64,000 bases of DNA from Spinacia oleracea. Its lineage: Eukaryota; Streptophyta; Magnoliopsida; Caryophyllales; Amaranthaceae. The notes below the pieces were generated by a model. It searched no databases and was not told where the DNA came from. It was given only the letters and a program-made list of their open reading frames with translations. Both the position numbers and the translations under genes were made by a program. Position 1 is the stretch's first letter. Each line of letters opens with the position of its first letter. Positions 33,501 to 44,632 of the stretch are shown here, in pieces. The stretch spans positions 141,860,361 through 141,924,360 of the forward strand of contig NC_079492.1 of the NCBI RefSeq assembly GCF_020520425.1, written 5' to 3'.

Positions 33501-34120
33501 GATCTAGTGTTTTCAATATAAATCGTGAACGTAACTTTTTATATTTGATTCAGGGTCAACGGTTTGCAATGCCTCTTTCAAGAATTGCACTGCAATCTCC
33601 TGCCGGTACTGCTCGTGGACAGGTATGCCTGCATTTATTTTCATGCTGTTACTTCCCGGGGACATTAGGATAAGAGTTTCTTTCTTTTGACGAGAAGGAT
33701 AACAGTTTATTTACTCTTTTGTTGCAATTTTCATTTGTCTTTTTTTGCAGGCTGATGACATCCGTAATGAAGCTGATGAACTTCTTCGGATCAGAGATTA
33801 TCTCTACAAGGAGTTAGCTAAAAACACGGGCCAACCTGTAGAAAAGGCACGCCAGTTCTTCTTTTTTAAAAAACTTTTCCAAATGCCATTTGACAGACGA
33901 GTAGACAAAAATAACCAATTGTACATCTTGCTCTTAGTTTTTCGGTTCTCTTCCTGATAAATCCGTTGGTTGCTCTGTGCAGGTTCACCAAGATTTAAGT
34001 CGGATGAAGCGATTCAATGCTCAGGAAGCTCTAGAATATGGGCTCATTGATCGGATAGTGCGGCCACCTCGTATTAAGGCTGATTCACCTCGGAAAGATT
34101 CAACTGCAGGTCTTGGTTAG
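30512..34120 (+). CDS. CLPR2: Chloroplast ATP-dependent Clp protease subunit ClpR2 (288 aa, nine exons)
   Basis: Exons: 30512-30588, 30680-30723, 30833-30905, 31821-31935, 32260-32397, 32506-32622, 33554-33622, 33751-33846, 33983-34120, total 867 nt. ClpR2 is a non-catalytic member of the plastid ClpPR core, which degrades stromal proteins together with Hsp100 chaperones. A Ser-rich N-terminus of about 50 residues looks like a transit peptide. The ClpP fold follows: [24 protein letters not shown], then [15 protein letters not shown]. At the position where catalytic ClpP has Ser, Asn is present, and the His position reads Gln in RIALQSP; loss of the triad is the ClpR trait. The C-terminal RPPRIK and LG end agree with Arabidopsis ClpR2 as I remember it (279 aa). 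The intron after exon 8 seems to use a GC donor. Confidence 0.95.
31435..31639 (-). mobile_element. Au-like SINE in CLPR2 intron 3
   Basis: The body, about 31451-31623, is flanked by 16-bp direct repeats TTCTTGGATCATTGTA (31435-31450) and TTCTTGTATCATTGTA (31624-31639), one mismatch. On the minus strand there is a B-box GGTTCGATCCC, the phrase GGAAACAACCTC, GGGTAAGGTTGC, then CCTTCCCCAGACCC and TAGCGGGAGCC...TGCAC, and a T-rich 3' end. These are the conserved landmarks of plant Au SINEs. It lies opposite to the gene's transcription. Confidence 0.88.
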
Positions 34121-34614
34121 TGTTCTGTTTTCAAGAAATGTAGTTAACCCTATTACACAATCTGAATGGTTTTACTAATCAGATCATGTGGATGTTGTTT
34201 AGTTGATGAAATATTCGTAATGTATATCACGTAATTCCAAGGTTGATATTCACATTTTTGTTGGATTCTACATTATTGACTTTCTTGTCTTCTTTCTCTT
34301 TCCCGCATGGTTGGTTGGGTTTGGAAAAACTGGATAATGCATACAAAGTATGCTCTTGTTGCCCAATTTAGTCCACAATAGAGGCCTCACCCGTCAACGG
34401 CGCACCATCGTGAGCCGAGCCTATGCAGGCATGCATAATGCATTGAGACTAGGTCTATGCCCCTCAAACCAGCCACAGGGGCCAGCCATGCACCATCGAC
34501 GAGTCGAGCTTAAGCTCCTTGGGCCATGGTCAAGCTAAGGACTTAAATCCAAAGCCAAGTAAATCCCTAACCCGAACAAGCCCAACTGAGTAAAAAAAAA
34601 ATTAGTGGATGTAT
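34121..34614. other. CLPR2 3' flank
   Basis: AT-rich 3' UTR sequence, then a C/G-richer patch (34370-34540) with words such as GGGCC and GAGTCGAGC. I cannot assign it to a gene or a bounded transposon. Confidence 0.4.
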
Positions 34615-35299
34615 TTAGGGGTTGTTTGGTTGACAATTAAAAATGGGGGAAGTGGAAATTCATGTGAATTTATAGATAGTGTAGTTTGGTTGACATAAAA
34701 AAAATTAAGGCTTTATTTGGTTGGGAGGAATTGGAATGAAAAGAAAGAAAAGAAAAAATAATGTTTCCTATATTTGGTACAAATAATTATATGGGAAGTG
34801 GAAGGAAAGGAAGGGAATTGAAAGGAAAGCACCTTTATAAAAATTTCACTTTCCTTTCCTCCCAAAATTGGACGAATTTGGAAAGAAAGAGAAAATTAAA
34901 AACTGTCATTTATATTTTATTTCTCTTCCATTCATTTATTTCCCTTAAACCAAACACAGGAAAATAAAATCTCTTTCCTTTCCCTTCTTTTTCTTTCTTT
35001 TCCCTTCCTTTTTTTTCTCTTCCTTTCTTTTCTCTTCCTTTCCTTTACTAATAATGAACCAAATAGGGCCTAAAAATAGAGGAAGTTGGAATTCATGGGA
35101 AGTAGAAATTCCTATAAAACATGGGAAGTTAATTACCTAGCTCCCCTTGGTCAATCAAAATTCATGGGAATTTCTAATTCCCATATTGTCAACCAAACAA
35201 ATTAAGAAAATTCCCATGAATTTAACAAGGGAAGTAATTTCCCTTGAATTACAACTTCCTATAGGAATTAAATTCCCATGTTAACCAAACAAACTCTTA
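34615..35299. mobile_element. Tourist/Harbinger-like MITE, interrupted by a second one
   Basis: The body, 34618-35296, is flanked by TTA. The ends GGGGTTGTTTGGTTGACA and TTAACCAAACAAACTC are inverted, and sub-terminal phrases such as AATTCATGGGAA recur in inverse. A second element at 34709-35070 splits it. Without the insert it would be about 315 bp. Confidence 0.85.
34706..35073. mobile_element. Tourist/Harbinger-like MITE (362 bp), nested
   Basis: The body, 34709-35070, starts GGCTTTATTTGGTT and ends AACCAAATAGGGCC, flanked on both sides by TAA, the classic Harbinger duplication. The middle is purine-rich on one half (GGAAAGGAAAGG) and pyrimidine-rich on the other (TTTCCTTTCC), so the whole can form a long hairpin. 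Confidence 0.9.
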
Positions 35300-37027
35300 G
35301 TTGAACCAGAGACAACCCAAACAAGGTTTAATTTGGAAATCTTAATCAAGTTTCAAGACTTTCATCCATGGACGCCTTACAAACTTTTCTCGACCGTCGT
35401 CTCTAATCTTTATCAATTATGATTAATGAATCTGATTTTCAAAGGATATTTATACTTTGATTAATTTATTATGCTAGGAAAAATGTTGTAGAAGCCCTAT
35501 TGAATTACAATCTAGAACCCAAAAATGAGATGGAACCGCGGGAGTAGCGTGGTCCGCGGAAGTTTAGTCCATACACTTATATTAGTATTTTAATACACTA
35601 ATATGTTGCAAATTCTGCTGGCTATTACCGAGTAGGCGAGTACTTTACTACACCCACATAGATTCACCACGTGACAGATATCGCGCTCTCTCTCATCCTA
35701 GATATATGTACTCTTACTCCTTTTATTCCTTAATGTTTGTCTTATTGAATTACTTTTACAATGTTTGACCATGAATTCTCATTATCCTATGGAGTATAAG
35801 AAATAACATTGTCATGTAGAGTCTTGTTAAATTCGGTTCAATATGTGCTTTTAAAATATCAAATTTCGTAATATTTAAACATGTAGAATTGAAAATATTT
35901 ACACTTATGGCATGTCTTAAAAACCATAAAATGTGAAATGGATCAAATGTAACAAAAAAGGATATAAGGAGTAATATGGAGTGTGTTTGTATTGCACTCC
36001 AGAAACTTAATTTTATGCTAGATAGACTGTGGAGCACTTTTTAGGCCCTGTTTGGCTAAAAAATGGATTGCTTGAACTATGTTGAACTAAAGTTGAGATT
36101 ATTTTTTTAAAAAAAAAAACTAAATAGTGAATGAAACATGTTAGCATGATTATGTCGTATCAACTTGTCATTGTTACTAGATCGTTGGATGATCGTAAAA
36201 AAATATTACGGTTCTACACTAAGGTTTTTTCTTGATGGAATGCAAGATTCCACAATTAGAAGATTCAATTTAAGATTTGAATCAGTCGTGTAATTTAAGG
36301 ATCATAAAATCTTATGATTCAAATCTCGATTTTAACAATCATGCTCTTAGAGTTTGCAAAGTAATGAAAACCTTACGAAAGGTTTTAAATAATTAATTGA
36401 AGGGAGTTGTATATATTATATTATACTAGCATTTCAATAGATTATCAGCCAACATTATTATTATTTATAGACAATAAGATTTTCATCCCAGCGAACTATA
36501 ATAAATGTGCATGGTATACTTAGTACTTCGTATAAGCTAGTATGAATAGTTGCGAAAATGATAATGCGACCTTTTAAGCTGTGTCACAATGATGACATGG
36601 CATGCTTATGTGTCATGATTTAAATTGGAATCTAAAATATTTAACTTATATATCCTATTATACATGTTTAAAATAAGGGTAGAAAAATCTTAATATTCTA
36701 ATTTGTTTCTTTCTTTATATCGATTACCTTATTTACATATTTTCATAGTAAAAATTTTGCATTGATAGTAAAAATATTATGATGACTAATATCCTACGTG
36801 GCGCCTATATGTACCAATTAAACGTCGATACGCAAGATTGCGATAACTAAATGTTGTCGCAACTTGCGACCTGTATCATCACCCGCATAGTTGAGTTAAA
36901 CAATAAAAAGAAATCGTAGGATGTGATTTACAATATGACAACGTACACGAGATAGAAACTTAGGAAGTGATAAAAGGAACCTCCTAGCTAGTCACTTAAA
37001 TATTTTGTTTGTACAAGTTTTAGCTAA
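35300..37027. other. Intergenic stretch without a supported gene
   Basis: AT-rich sequence of 1.7 kb. A TTAGGCCCTGTTTGGC phrase at about 36041 looks like a Harbinger-type end but I find no partner. GCGACC phrases near 36566 and 36868 are weakly inverted relative to each other. No coding frame or RNA gene is apparent. Confidence 0.4.
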
Positions 37028-37215
37028 TTAGGGAGGAAAGGGCTTGGGTCGGAGAAGTTGTTGGCCAAGGTCCCGAATCGAATTTTTAAGCCGGGAGTCG
37101 AGGTTCGATCCTCACTAAGGTCACTCTCTACGACTTTTTCCCTTGCAGTTGCATCCCATCTAACTACCTAAGGGATAGGCCCCTTATTTTAAAAAAAATA
37201 AATTTTTTTTTTTTT
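37028..37215 (+). mobile_element. tRNA-derived SINE-like sequence
   Basis: A possible A-box (TGGCCAAGG) and a good B-box (GGTTCGATCCT near 37106) are spaced as in polymerase III promoters. A pyrimidine-rich body follows, then a mixed A and T tail at 37190-37215. It ends 26 bp before the stop codon of the convergently placed DUF761-like gene, so it may lie in that gene's 3' UTR. I could not define a target duplication. Confidence 0.6.
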
Positions 37216-37240
37216 AGAAATCTACTTGCATTATTATTAC

Positions 37241-37834
37241 TCAGTTAATCAGGTTGTCACTAAACCATTCTTCCTTCCATCCATTGATAACCTTAGCAAT
37301 GAACGCCTCGATTCTTCTCTCTAACTCAGTATCATATTCTTCATCTTCTTCTTCGTCCCATCCTATCTCATCATAACTCCCATCGTCATCATCATCTTCG
37401 TCGTAACCATCATCTGAACCACAATCATAATCATCGTCATCATCGTCGTCATAATCATCACCCTTACAACGATTATCACCACCTAGTCGTCCACCTTCCA
37501 TGTCATCATCCATGTAGACGTAATTGTCTAAGTCTTCATCGTCGTCGATCTTCGTGTTTTCACCATGCTCCTCCATCTCATAGCCACAACATGTAAGTCG
37601 CGAAAACGACGACGTATCGTGTCCTTTGTTGGTGGAATGTGTGAAGCATTCCATGAGTACAATTGCAATAAGCAACAAGTTAAAAAGCAAATGAATAAAG
37701 AGATTATCAGAAAATAGATTTTTTAGAAGATTTTGGTGTATCATTGGAGACAAAAAGATAGTTACTATAAATAGAATGGTAGCTAAAAGGGGAGGCAAAA
37801 GCAAGAGGATAATATTTCTAACACTTTTCTTCAT
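37241..37834 (-). CDS. Membrane-anchored acidic protein with DUF761-like C-terminus (197 aa)
   Basis: Single-exon gene. I chose the ATG at 37834 (MKKSVRNIILLLLPP) because it starts right before a hydrophobic segment; an in-frame ATG at 37885 would add 17 residues. Residues of about 8-30 and 45-65 form two hydrophobic, probably membrane-spanning segments. The middle is extremely acidic with runs of Asp up to seven long and several DDDDD clusters. The C-terminus reads ELERRIEAFIAKVINGWKEE, which fits the DUF761 pattern (a short helix of the type ELxxRxExFIxxF) found in many plant proteins of unknown function. DUF761 proteins have been linked to stress and cell-wall phenotypes, but no activity is known. 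The Asp run is encoded by GATGAT/GACGAT codons and may vary in length among individuals. Confidence 0.8.
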   Translation of the reverse strand: MKKSVRNIILLLLPPLLATILFIVTIFLSPMIHQNLLKNLFSDNLFIHLLFNLLLIAIVLMECFTHSTNKGHDTSSFSRLTCCGYEMEEHGENTKIDDDEDLDNYVYMDDDMEGGRLGGDNRCKGDDYDDDDDDDYDCGSDDGYDEDDDDDGSYDEIGWDEEEDEEYDTELERRIEAFIAKVINGWKEEWFSDNLIN

Positions 37835-37885
37835 ATCGTGGTTTGTATAGGAGAATGTTTGTAAAGTACGGAGTATTTCTAACAC

Positions 37886-38199
37886 TTTATATAGGAGAAT
37901 GTTTGTATGTATGAGTATTAAGTATAAATGTATAATTAATCAAGGTAATTTTCGTGGAAATTTATAACATAGGAATGTGCTTGGTAGTTACCGACAAAAC
38001 GGAATTTTAGTATGGATATTGTTTGGATTAGTTTATGTTAGTTTGAATTTTCTTAAATAAGATAATGAATTTGACGTATATTGTATAAATTAAAGCGTTT
38101 AATAAATTAATATACTACGTGTATTACTATAAACGAAAATAATTACGTACGTAGCATAAATTATGTACGGAGTAAGTATTATGTTAGAATTCAACTTGC
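37886..38199. other. Upstream region of the DUF761-like gene
   Basis: AT-rich promoter-side DNA on the minus strand. A direct repeat, TATAGGAGAATGTTTGTA, occurs at about 37848 and about 37891, so the leader has a small tandem duplication of about 43 bp. Nothing else is recognised. Confidence 0.5.
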
Positions 38200-38214
38200 T
38201 TTTAAGTTAAATTG

Positions 38215-38575
38215 ATAAACATAAGTCGATGGTGTTGATGGGAAACTTATTTTGTGTCTTGGAAGGTCACAATGTATCAATCGTCTGCAATATGTATGCT
38301 TGTGAGTTGTGACTTGTGAGCAGTGTACGTGGATCTTGAACAGTTTCACGAGGGGCCAACAGAAAACTTAAGCAATATAGTATAAATTCATACAATTATA
38401 CGGAGTATTTGTATTCAAATTTTAGGGGGTGGAACTAAAAATACACTACGAAGTATCCAGGCCAACCACTGCTTGTGACTTATGAGTGGCTTAAACGTTA
38501 ATTTGCGTAGTTAGACTGGCTAACCTAAAATAGATATTGGTTCGGCAACGTTATTATTCTTACCTACTTAGAAAA
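38215..38575 (+). mobile_element. Old, interrupted SINE of the same family as 39426-39616
   Basis: The left part (CATAAGTCGATGGTGTTGATGG, about 38220-38270) and the right part (TGACTTATGAGTGGCTTAAA through TTATTCTTACCTACTTAG, about 38470-38575) align with the head and tail of the younger SINE at 39426-39616 at reduced identity. About 190 bp of unrelated sequence lies between them. Confidence 0.6.
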
Positions 38576-39411
38576 TTGATTAGTTGATATTGACTGGATC
38601 ATTCTGAAAATATAAAAAGGTAACGTAAGATGTTGTTGTAGGTGATAGTATAATGTCCGATACATGCGGAACGAAGTAGAGTCATACGAGTGTGTAATAG
38701 TGGAAATTCGAAGAAAAGCACATTATGATTTGTGCCGCAAAAGTCGCAAATTGATGATTTGATGATGCAAACTTGTAAAGACATACGACGTTGGGTCCTT
38801 GACGCCCAAGCTTGCTCGCTTTTTGTATTAACTATTAAGTGGAGTATTATTACGTTTTTACGTACCAAGTGCAACTATATTGCTTAATTAAACAACATAT
38901 CTATGACTTCATCTAGGTCAATCACTACTAAATGCCGAAGTATTAGGTAATTTTTGTTAGTCTACCAAATCAAAAATTATTTTATCACTATATTTGAACT
39001 TAAAACACGTTTTTTCTCTTTTGTATATCAAACCATATAGTGTTGGAATAAGAGAAAAATTAACGCATAATAAAATAGTTTTTAATTTTAGTACAATTAG
39101 AAGATATAAATATGTATTCTATATTTAGAAGATATGAGTATGTGGGAGTAGAGCAAACTTTGAGTAACGAATGATCCATATACGTTTTAGTACCCAAACT
39201 TGTCAAATTTCATTGAAAATAAGTGGATTTTCCAACGACACCATGCACATACTACGTCCCTGTAATCTCTCATTCCTTCTTTATTCCATCTCATTTTTTA
39301 TTTCTCTAGAACGAGATTTTTTATTATTATTTTTTTTGATAAGTAAGTGAAGAAATATTATTTCAAAACATACCGAAATACAACCTCAAGGGCTATAAAA
39401 GCCCTCAACCA
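38576..39411. other. Intergenic stretch without a supported gene
   Basis: AT-rich DNA between two SINE copies. I see no coding frame with recognisable features and no bounded repeat. Confidence 0.4.
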
Positions 39412-39630
39412 ATTACAGTTAAAAAACCAACATAAGTTGGTGGAGTTGGTGGGGAACTCATCTTGTGACTTGGAGGTCACAAGTTCGAGCCCCATCAACT
39501 GCCAAATGCTTGGGAGTGGCTCAAGCGATGACCTGCGGAGCTGGACTGGTTAACCTGTGCTAGGTGCTGGTTCAGTTAGGGTCCATTCTTCTTACCTATT
39601 AAAAAAAAAAAAAAAAATTACAGTTAAAAA
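39412..39630 (+). mobile_element. SINE with A-tail and 14-bp target duplication
   Basis: The body, about 39426-39616, is flanked by ATTACAGTTAAAAA on both sides (39412-39425 and 39617-39630). It has a polymerase III B-box-like AGTTCGAGCCC near 39482 and ends in an A run of about 17. Perfect long target duplications and the long tail suggest a recent insertion. Confidence 0.88.
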
Positions 39631-40710
39631 GCTTACAACTTCTTAGACATACATGCTTACAACTTCTCAAACGTACATACTTGCTACAAAAAATGGAAGA
39701 TATAAGAATTATAATTCTTCTAACCAATTTCTATCAATGTAAGATACTTTCTTCTCCATAATTCTTCCTTTTACAATACTCTGAATCTCATTAATTGCAA
39801 CCACAGTAGGTACCTTTCCTATTTCCCAGAACTATGTGTCAACCGTCAAGGACAATCGGAATATTCTAACTCAAGGTGATTAATTTTAGCCTTTTGAGTT
39901 GGTTTAATTTTTCTATTTATTAATTTATTGTTACCAGTTACCAAGTCACAAGTTAGACCTCACCTAAATGCCATTTAAAAACGCATATGCTGCTTGAAAG
40001 TTGGAATCTTGAATTCTTGATGGTGGTGGTTTACTTCATATAATATACAAAAATAAGTGTTTTGGAGCTCTGAAAGTTACATAACTACATATTTATACAT
40101 CAAGGTAAACGTATTATAATAAATATCAAACAATTAACCGTTGGGAACAAAGTCGTCGAAATTGTCATCCAACGGCCACATGACACGTCATAACTCAGTT
40201 TTGTGTCCCCTTATTAACTTTCAAAGAGATTAGTTTAAGAGAATGTTAATACACTAATGAAGACCATTTGCTCAGAATTGATATGGTGGATGAATACAAG
40301 TTTATTCTACATAAAAAAAATTAAACACCTGTAGGAAAACCCTATCTATTAAGTTAAGCTAACACTAAAATTCCTACATAATCGAGGATTAACAGCAGCT
40401 GTATCGAATAAGCACGTACTTTACCCACGCAAGTGTGAGTATCACATAAGTTTATACCTAGTTCTCTAATCACCCCCACAAACCGCGAACCGAGAAAGAA
40501 AATTATAACAAGAAAATGGTGTAATTTCGGTCTAATTTACCAAATTAGGTTGGCGAACCTGTACTCAATCTCATACTAACGAATCAGGTAACAGAGGTTT
40601 ATACAGATGTGAGCAACAGAGGAGACAAATTACGTAGGCAATCTCAATAGTAGCCTATCTCTTGTTGCCAATCATCAAAGCTTTCCTGTATGTTGTTGGC
40701 GTTAAAGTTG
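39631..40710. other. Intergenic and 3' flank of the AHL gene
   Basis: AT-rich; the last 100 bp or so next to 40711 would be the AHL 3' UTR on the minus strand. No further gene or bounded element is evident. Confidence 0.4.
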
Positions 40711-43700
40711 TTAACCTTCATGTATAGAATCATTGTAATCAGCCGAGCCATTCCTTTTGTCTCCTTGATAAGACGAGTATGTGGTACCTGAAGTATGATA
40801 GCCTTGTCCCCCGTAACTGTCCTGCGTTCCTGTATTCGAAAAGTGTACGGTAGAAGCTGGTGGACCGCTGATTATGTACTCCGATTTTTGTTTCTTCGGC
40901 TTCTGTTCATGCTGGTTTCCTGCTAAGAAACTTCCCACCACAATCTGAACCCAACACAAAAGAAAATGAAGAAACTTCTGATTAGTATTGCCCCCAAAAC
41001 ATGATCGAGGAGGATGTTAGGCATCTCCTTCCGAAAGACTAAAGGCCATGTTCTTTTTGGCTTAATTGCATTTTCATAACTTATTTGGCAGTTCAGTCAG
41101 TTCCCGGGGAGTAGCATTTTACCAATAATGCCTCAAATATGGAAAAAAAAACAATCATCTTTTGGCATTATCAGGAAGAAAAGGTGTGCATGAATAGCAA
41201 GGAAAGGATTACGGTTCCACACTAGTCGGGTGTCATTAACTAATTGTGTCCTCTCTCTCTTGCATGTATGAAGTACGTAGTATTAATTTGGCAATGCTGC
41301 TGAAGCAAAATGTGGGAACTTAAAGGAGATATATATAGAAGGAGAATACCTGCACAGGACTAGCAGCAACAAGCAAACCAGCTACACCTCCTCCAACAAC
41401 ACGACCATCTGGGCTTGCTAATGAAACGCTCATCCCTCCTGATCTGTTCCTTATCCCGCCACTCTCGGAAGGCATGAACGAACCAGTTAAAGAAAGTATC
41501 TCAAAACGGCCCTGTTGAGACAATAATAAATTTTGATCAAAAAGTAGTTAAGCGTATCTAATACTTGATAACAACCCATTAGAGTAACTAAGCAGTTAAT
41601 TAACATCATCAACTGATGCTTCTGTCTAGTAAATCAATATCTGCTATTAAGGAAAAGTCCATAGCTGAACTATTATAAGACAACCAGCATTACAAGAGGA
41701 TTCAGATAATGTTGTAATCATATTGATAAATAAATTTATCATCTGTTCAGGTAGTTCTATTATAAGGATTAAGGGTAGTTAGGAGCAAAAAATCAGAAAG
41801 AACTAAACACGAACTAGGAGATGGACATAAGAACACCAGTCAACAATAACGACAACAAAGCTTTAGTCCTAAAATGATTTGGGGTCAGCCAACATGAACC
41901 GTAATAAAGAACCGCCCGCAAAACGTGAATCAAGATAAGTAAAAGGTTATGTTAATCATGAGCCTAAATTCATTTTTGGCTTCAAAAGGAAAGAGATTTG
42001 TCATAGTGATTTTCTGCTAGTATCCCTTTTGACAGAGCTTTCTCTAATAAGCCCAAGTTCAGAACAGAACATTTTGGAATAGCATCATAATGAGAAGGTT
42101 TCCTTTTGTTGACGTGCAAAAATCATTAGGCAAAGTTGCTAAAGAAAATATCACTTTTAACTTTGAAGTCTAAAACATAAGCAAATCCAAATTGTATTAA
42201 CAAGTGAAAGTTAAGAGTGCTTCTAGAAAGGCTCTAAAGTAGATGCGACATTAACATCAACTGCAAGATCAATGGAAAAAGAAGTAGGAGAATGTCTAAG
42301 TAATTATTACAGTTAAAGATATTAGAATAGGTTAGATGTAGTACTCCGTACCTCATATGTCAATGTACCACCAGAAGAGTCAGGCTGACGAAGAGTTACA
42401 CTGGAAATTACGCCAATTGCAGACAGAATACATATAGCCCGAGGGCCTTGTTGAGAAAATGATATAACCTTCATAGTAACATCCTGAAACAACCAGAAAT
42501 GCAGCAGTGTTAGTAGAGTTAATTCCACAGGTAATCAGGAATACAAGACAAAACAAGGCTTGTTACAGTAAGAATGTCAATAATTTAAACCCTGCACTAC
42601 CTACATGACGCGTAGTAGAAAGAGCTATATCAGGCAGGTAACGAGTGAGGTATGTAGTAGTACTACTGAAAACAATTTCATAAAGGTATTGTGTGTTTCA
42701 ACAAATCTATTCAAGATGATGCATCGGTACCTCCAACAACTAACCCCCAATCACCGAATAAAAGAATTGATTTACTTTCCTATCCACATCTAGTAAACGC
42801 GATATAAGAATTGATTTACCGTCTTTCCCCCATTTCCTTTCAAGGTTCCTAGTGATCCACTAGATCATAAAGATTATTTGATGACTAACCAGAGAAAAAT
42901 TCTAGGTGCACCCTTATTCACACTTTATAAGTGTCAACTTCTGTCTTTTCTCTTTTTCAAAAATAAAAATCTGTTTTTAGATGTAGACACTTGTCAAAAA
43001 AAAAAACTGGGATTGCAACTACAATTAGATACTTGAAATTTTTGTTATCCGGTTTAGATTTGCACTCTCTCTGTAGTAATGCACATATAGCAGCCTCGTA
43101 AGTCATTACATATGTGCAGATTCAAGGATACATGGCTGAAAGATAATGCATAGAAATCATTACTGCATTATAAGCATGATCTGCCAATACTTACCTCACC
43201 GGCGTTAACTGTAATGATATGAGGAGTGAAGTTAGCCCCAACAGAACAAGATACCCATTCACCTGCAATCAATAATGTTAAAATTCCATTATTGAATCAG
43301 TCACATCATACCAAGCAAGAAATCGAGCAAACAACAGGACAATTTTGACACCTACAACGACGAAACTGTAAAGGCTGTGTGGCGCGACAACACACCATAA
43401 ACCCCCCCCCCCCCAACAAAAAAGGAGGTGCAAAAACAGTATATTCACCCATCTTTGATACCAAGTGGTAAAGGCAAACAGAAGATAAGACACAACAACA
43501 ACAAAAAAAGGTCATACAATTACATACTGGTAAACTAAGCTACATATCCAGAAGAAAGAAACCCTTGAAAAATCTGAAAACAACAACTGCTTCCCTCTTT
43601 ATAAATCCACCAGCTGTGCATAGCCAGGTCATCTGACTATGTTTAAGGCTTCTGCAGAATCAGCGCCATAGACTTTATCATTACCCAATCATTGCAAGTA

Positions 43701-44632
43701 ACCTTCCACAACACCCCTTTTTATTCTTCACCAACATAAAAGTTCTTGCCTGCAAATATCTTCTGGAAGATTCCAAACCTGAGACACCTACTCAACCCAG
43801 TAGCCCAACAAAAAGGTCACAAAACCTTACTTTCAGGTTGACCCATTTAAACAGATCCCCCGATTCCCCAAACCAAGATCTTATTAAGGGTGCATATTTG
43901 CAAAGGTCCCACTTTAAATTCCCAGCCAACAACTTTTCTCATGTACCCTCGTCAAACCCACTATACGGACAATGATGCCTTACGCCTGGGCGTTAGCAAT
44001 AGCAACCCTCACACCCTGTTATTGACCACTATCGTACAAATCGGGGTCAACCAAACATTTCCCAGCACCAAAATTAATAGCACATGTAATAATCCTACAA
44101 CATAAACCAGATCTAAATAAAACACATTAAATCAGCTCAAAAAAGTCAAAAACACTATCACATGCATAATTACAAACCCATCCACAAAAACAGATTGCAT
44201 ACCACAATTCTCGGACTCATGCTTGTGTTGCGCCTGGTGTTGGTGTTGGTGTTGGTGTTGGGGTTGGTGTTGTTTGAGGACCGGAGAAGCAGAAGCCAAC
44301 TTCACCTTGGGAACCTTACCGGACGGCCGCTTCTCAGTGGAGAAATCGATAACGTTAGCGGCGGCGGAAGGGGCGGAAGGGGAGGAGGTGGATATGGGTT
44401 TCGCAGAAAGAGCCACCGTGACAGCCCCATCAGCCCCATACTTCCTTGGTCTACCCCTCTTCTTCTTCAATCCCGGCTGCGACGCCACCTGCTCCAGCGG
44501 AGATGGAGTTGATTCGGAGGCCGGAATCTCATCGGCGTTAACCTCAATCCTAGGGGCTATTTCATAATTAGTTGGAGCATCTGACCTTACTACTATTACT
44601 CCACTATTACTTCCTCCTTCCTTTGCTTCCAT
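40711..44632 (-). CDS. AHL1: AT-hook motif nuclear-localised protein, AHL1-like (341 aa, five exons)
   Basis: Exons on the minus strand: 44632-44203, 43262-43195, 42483-42352, 41511-41350, 40944-40711, total 1026 nt, all with GT-AG junctions. AHL proteins bind AT-rich DNA and matrix-attachment regions and form trimers through the PPC domain, tuning transcription. Residues 56-66 (KKKRGRPRKYG) are the AT-hook with its RGRP core. Residues of about 120-137 are His/Gln-rich. The PPC domain runs from about 144 (GEWVSCSVGANFTPH) through ISFSQQGPRAICILSA and GRFEILSLTGSF to SPVQIVVGSFLAG. The region after the AT-hook resembles Arabidopsis AHL1 and lacks the second RGRPPGS-type hook of type II proteins. 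The exon layout suits the intron-containing AHL clade. Intron 1 holds a C-run at 43405-43415. Confidence 0.95.

Noticed and set aside
36041..36060. TTAGGCCCTGTTTGGC, a Harbinger-like terminal sequence
   Set aside because: No inverted partner within 1 kb; may be a fragment or chance.
37040..37130. tRNA gene suggested by the A- and B-box-like motifs
   Set aside because: No cloverleaf can be folded from it; the tail and context fit a SINE better.
43402..43416. C-run in AHL intron 1 with short frames on the minus strand
   Set aside because: Frames lie in an intron bounded by good splice sites; a homopolymer tract only.
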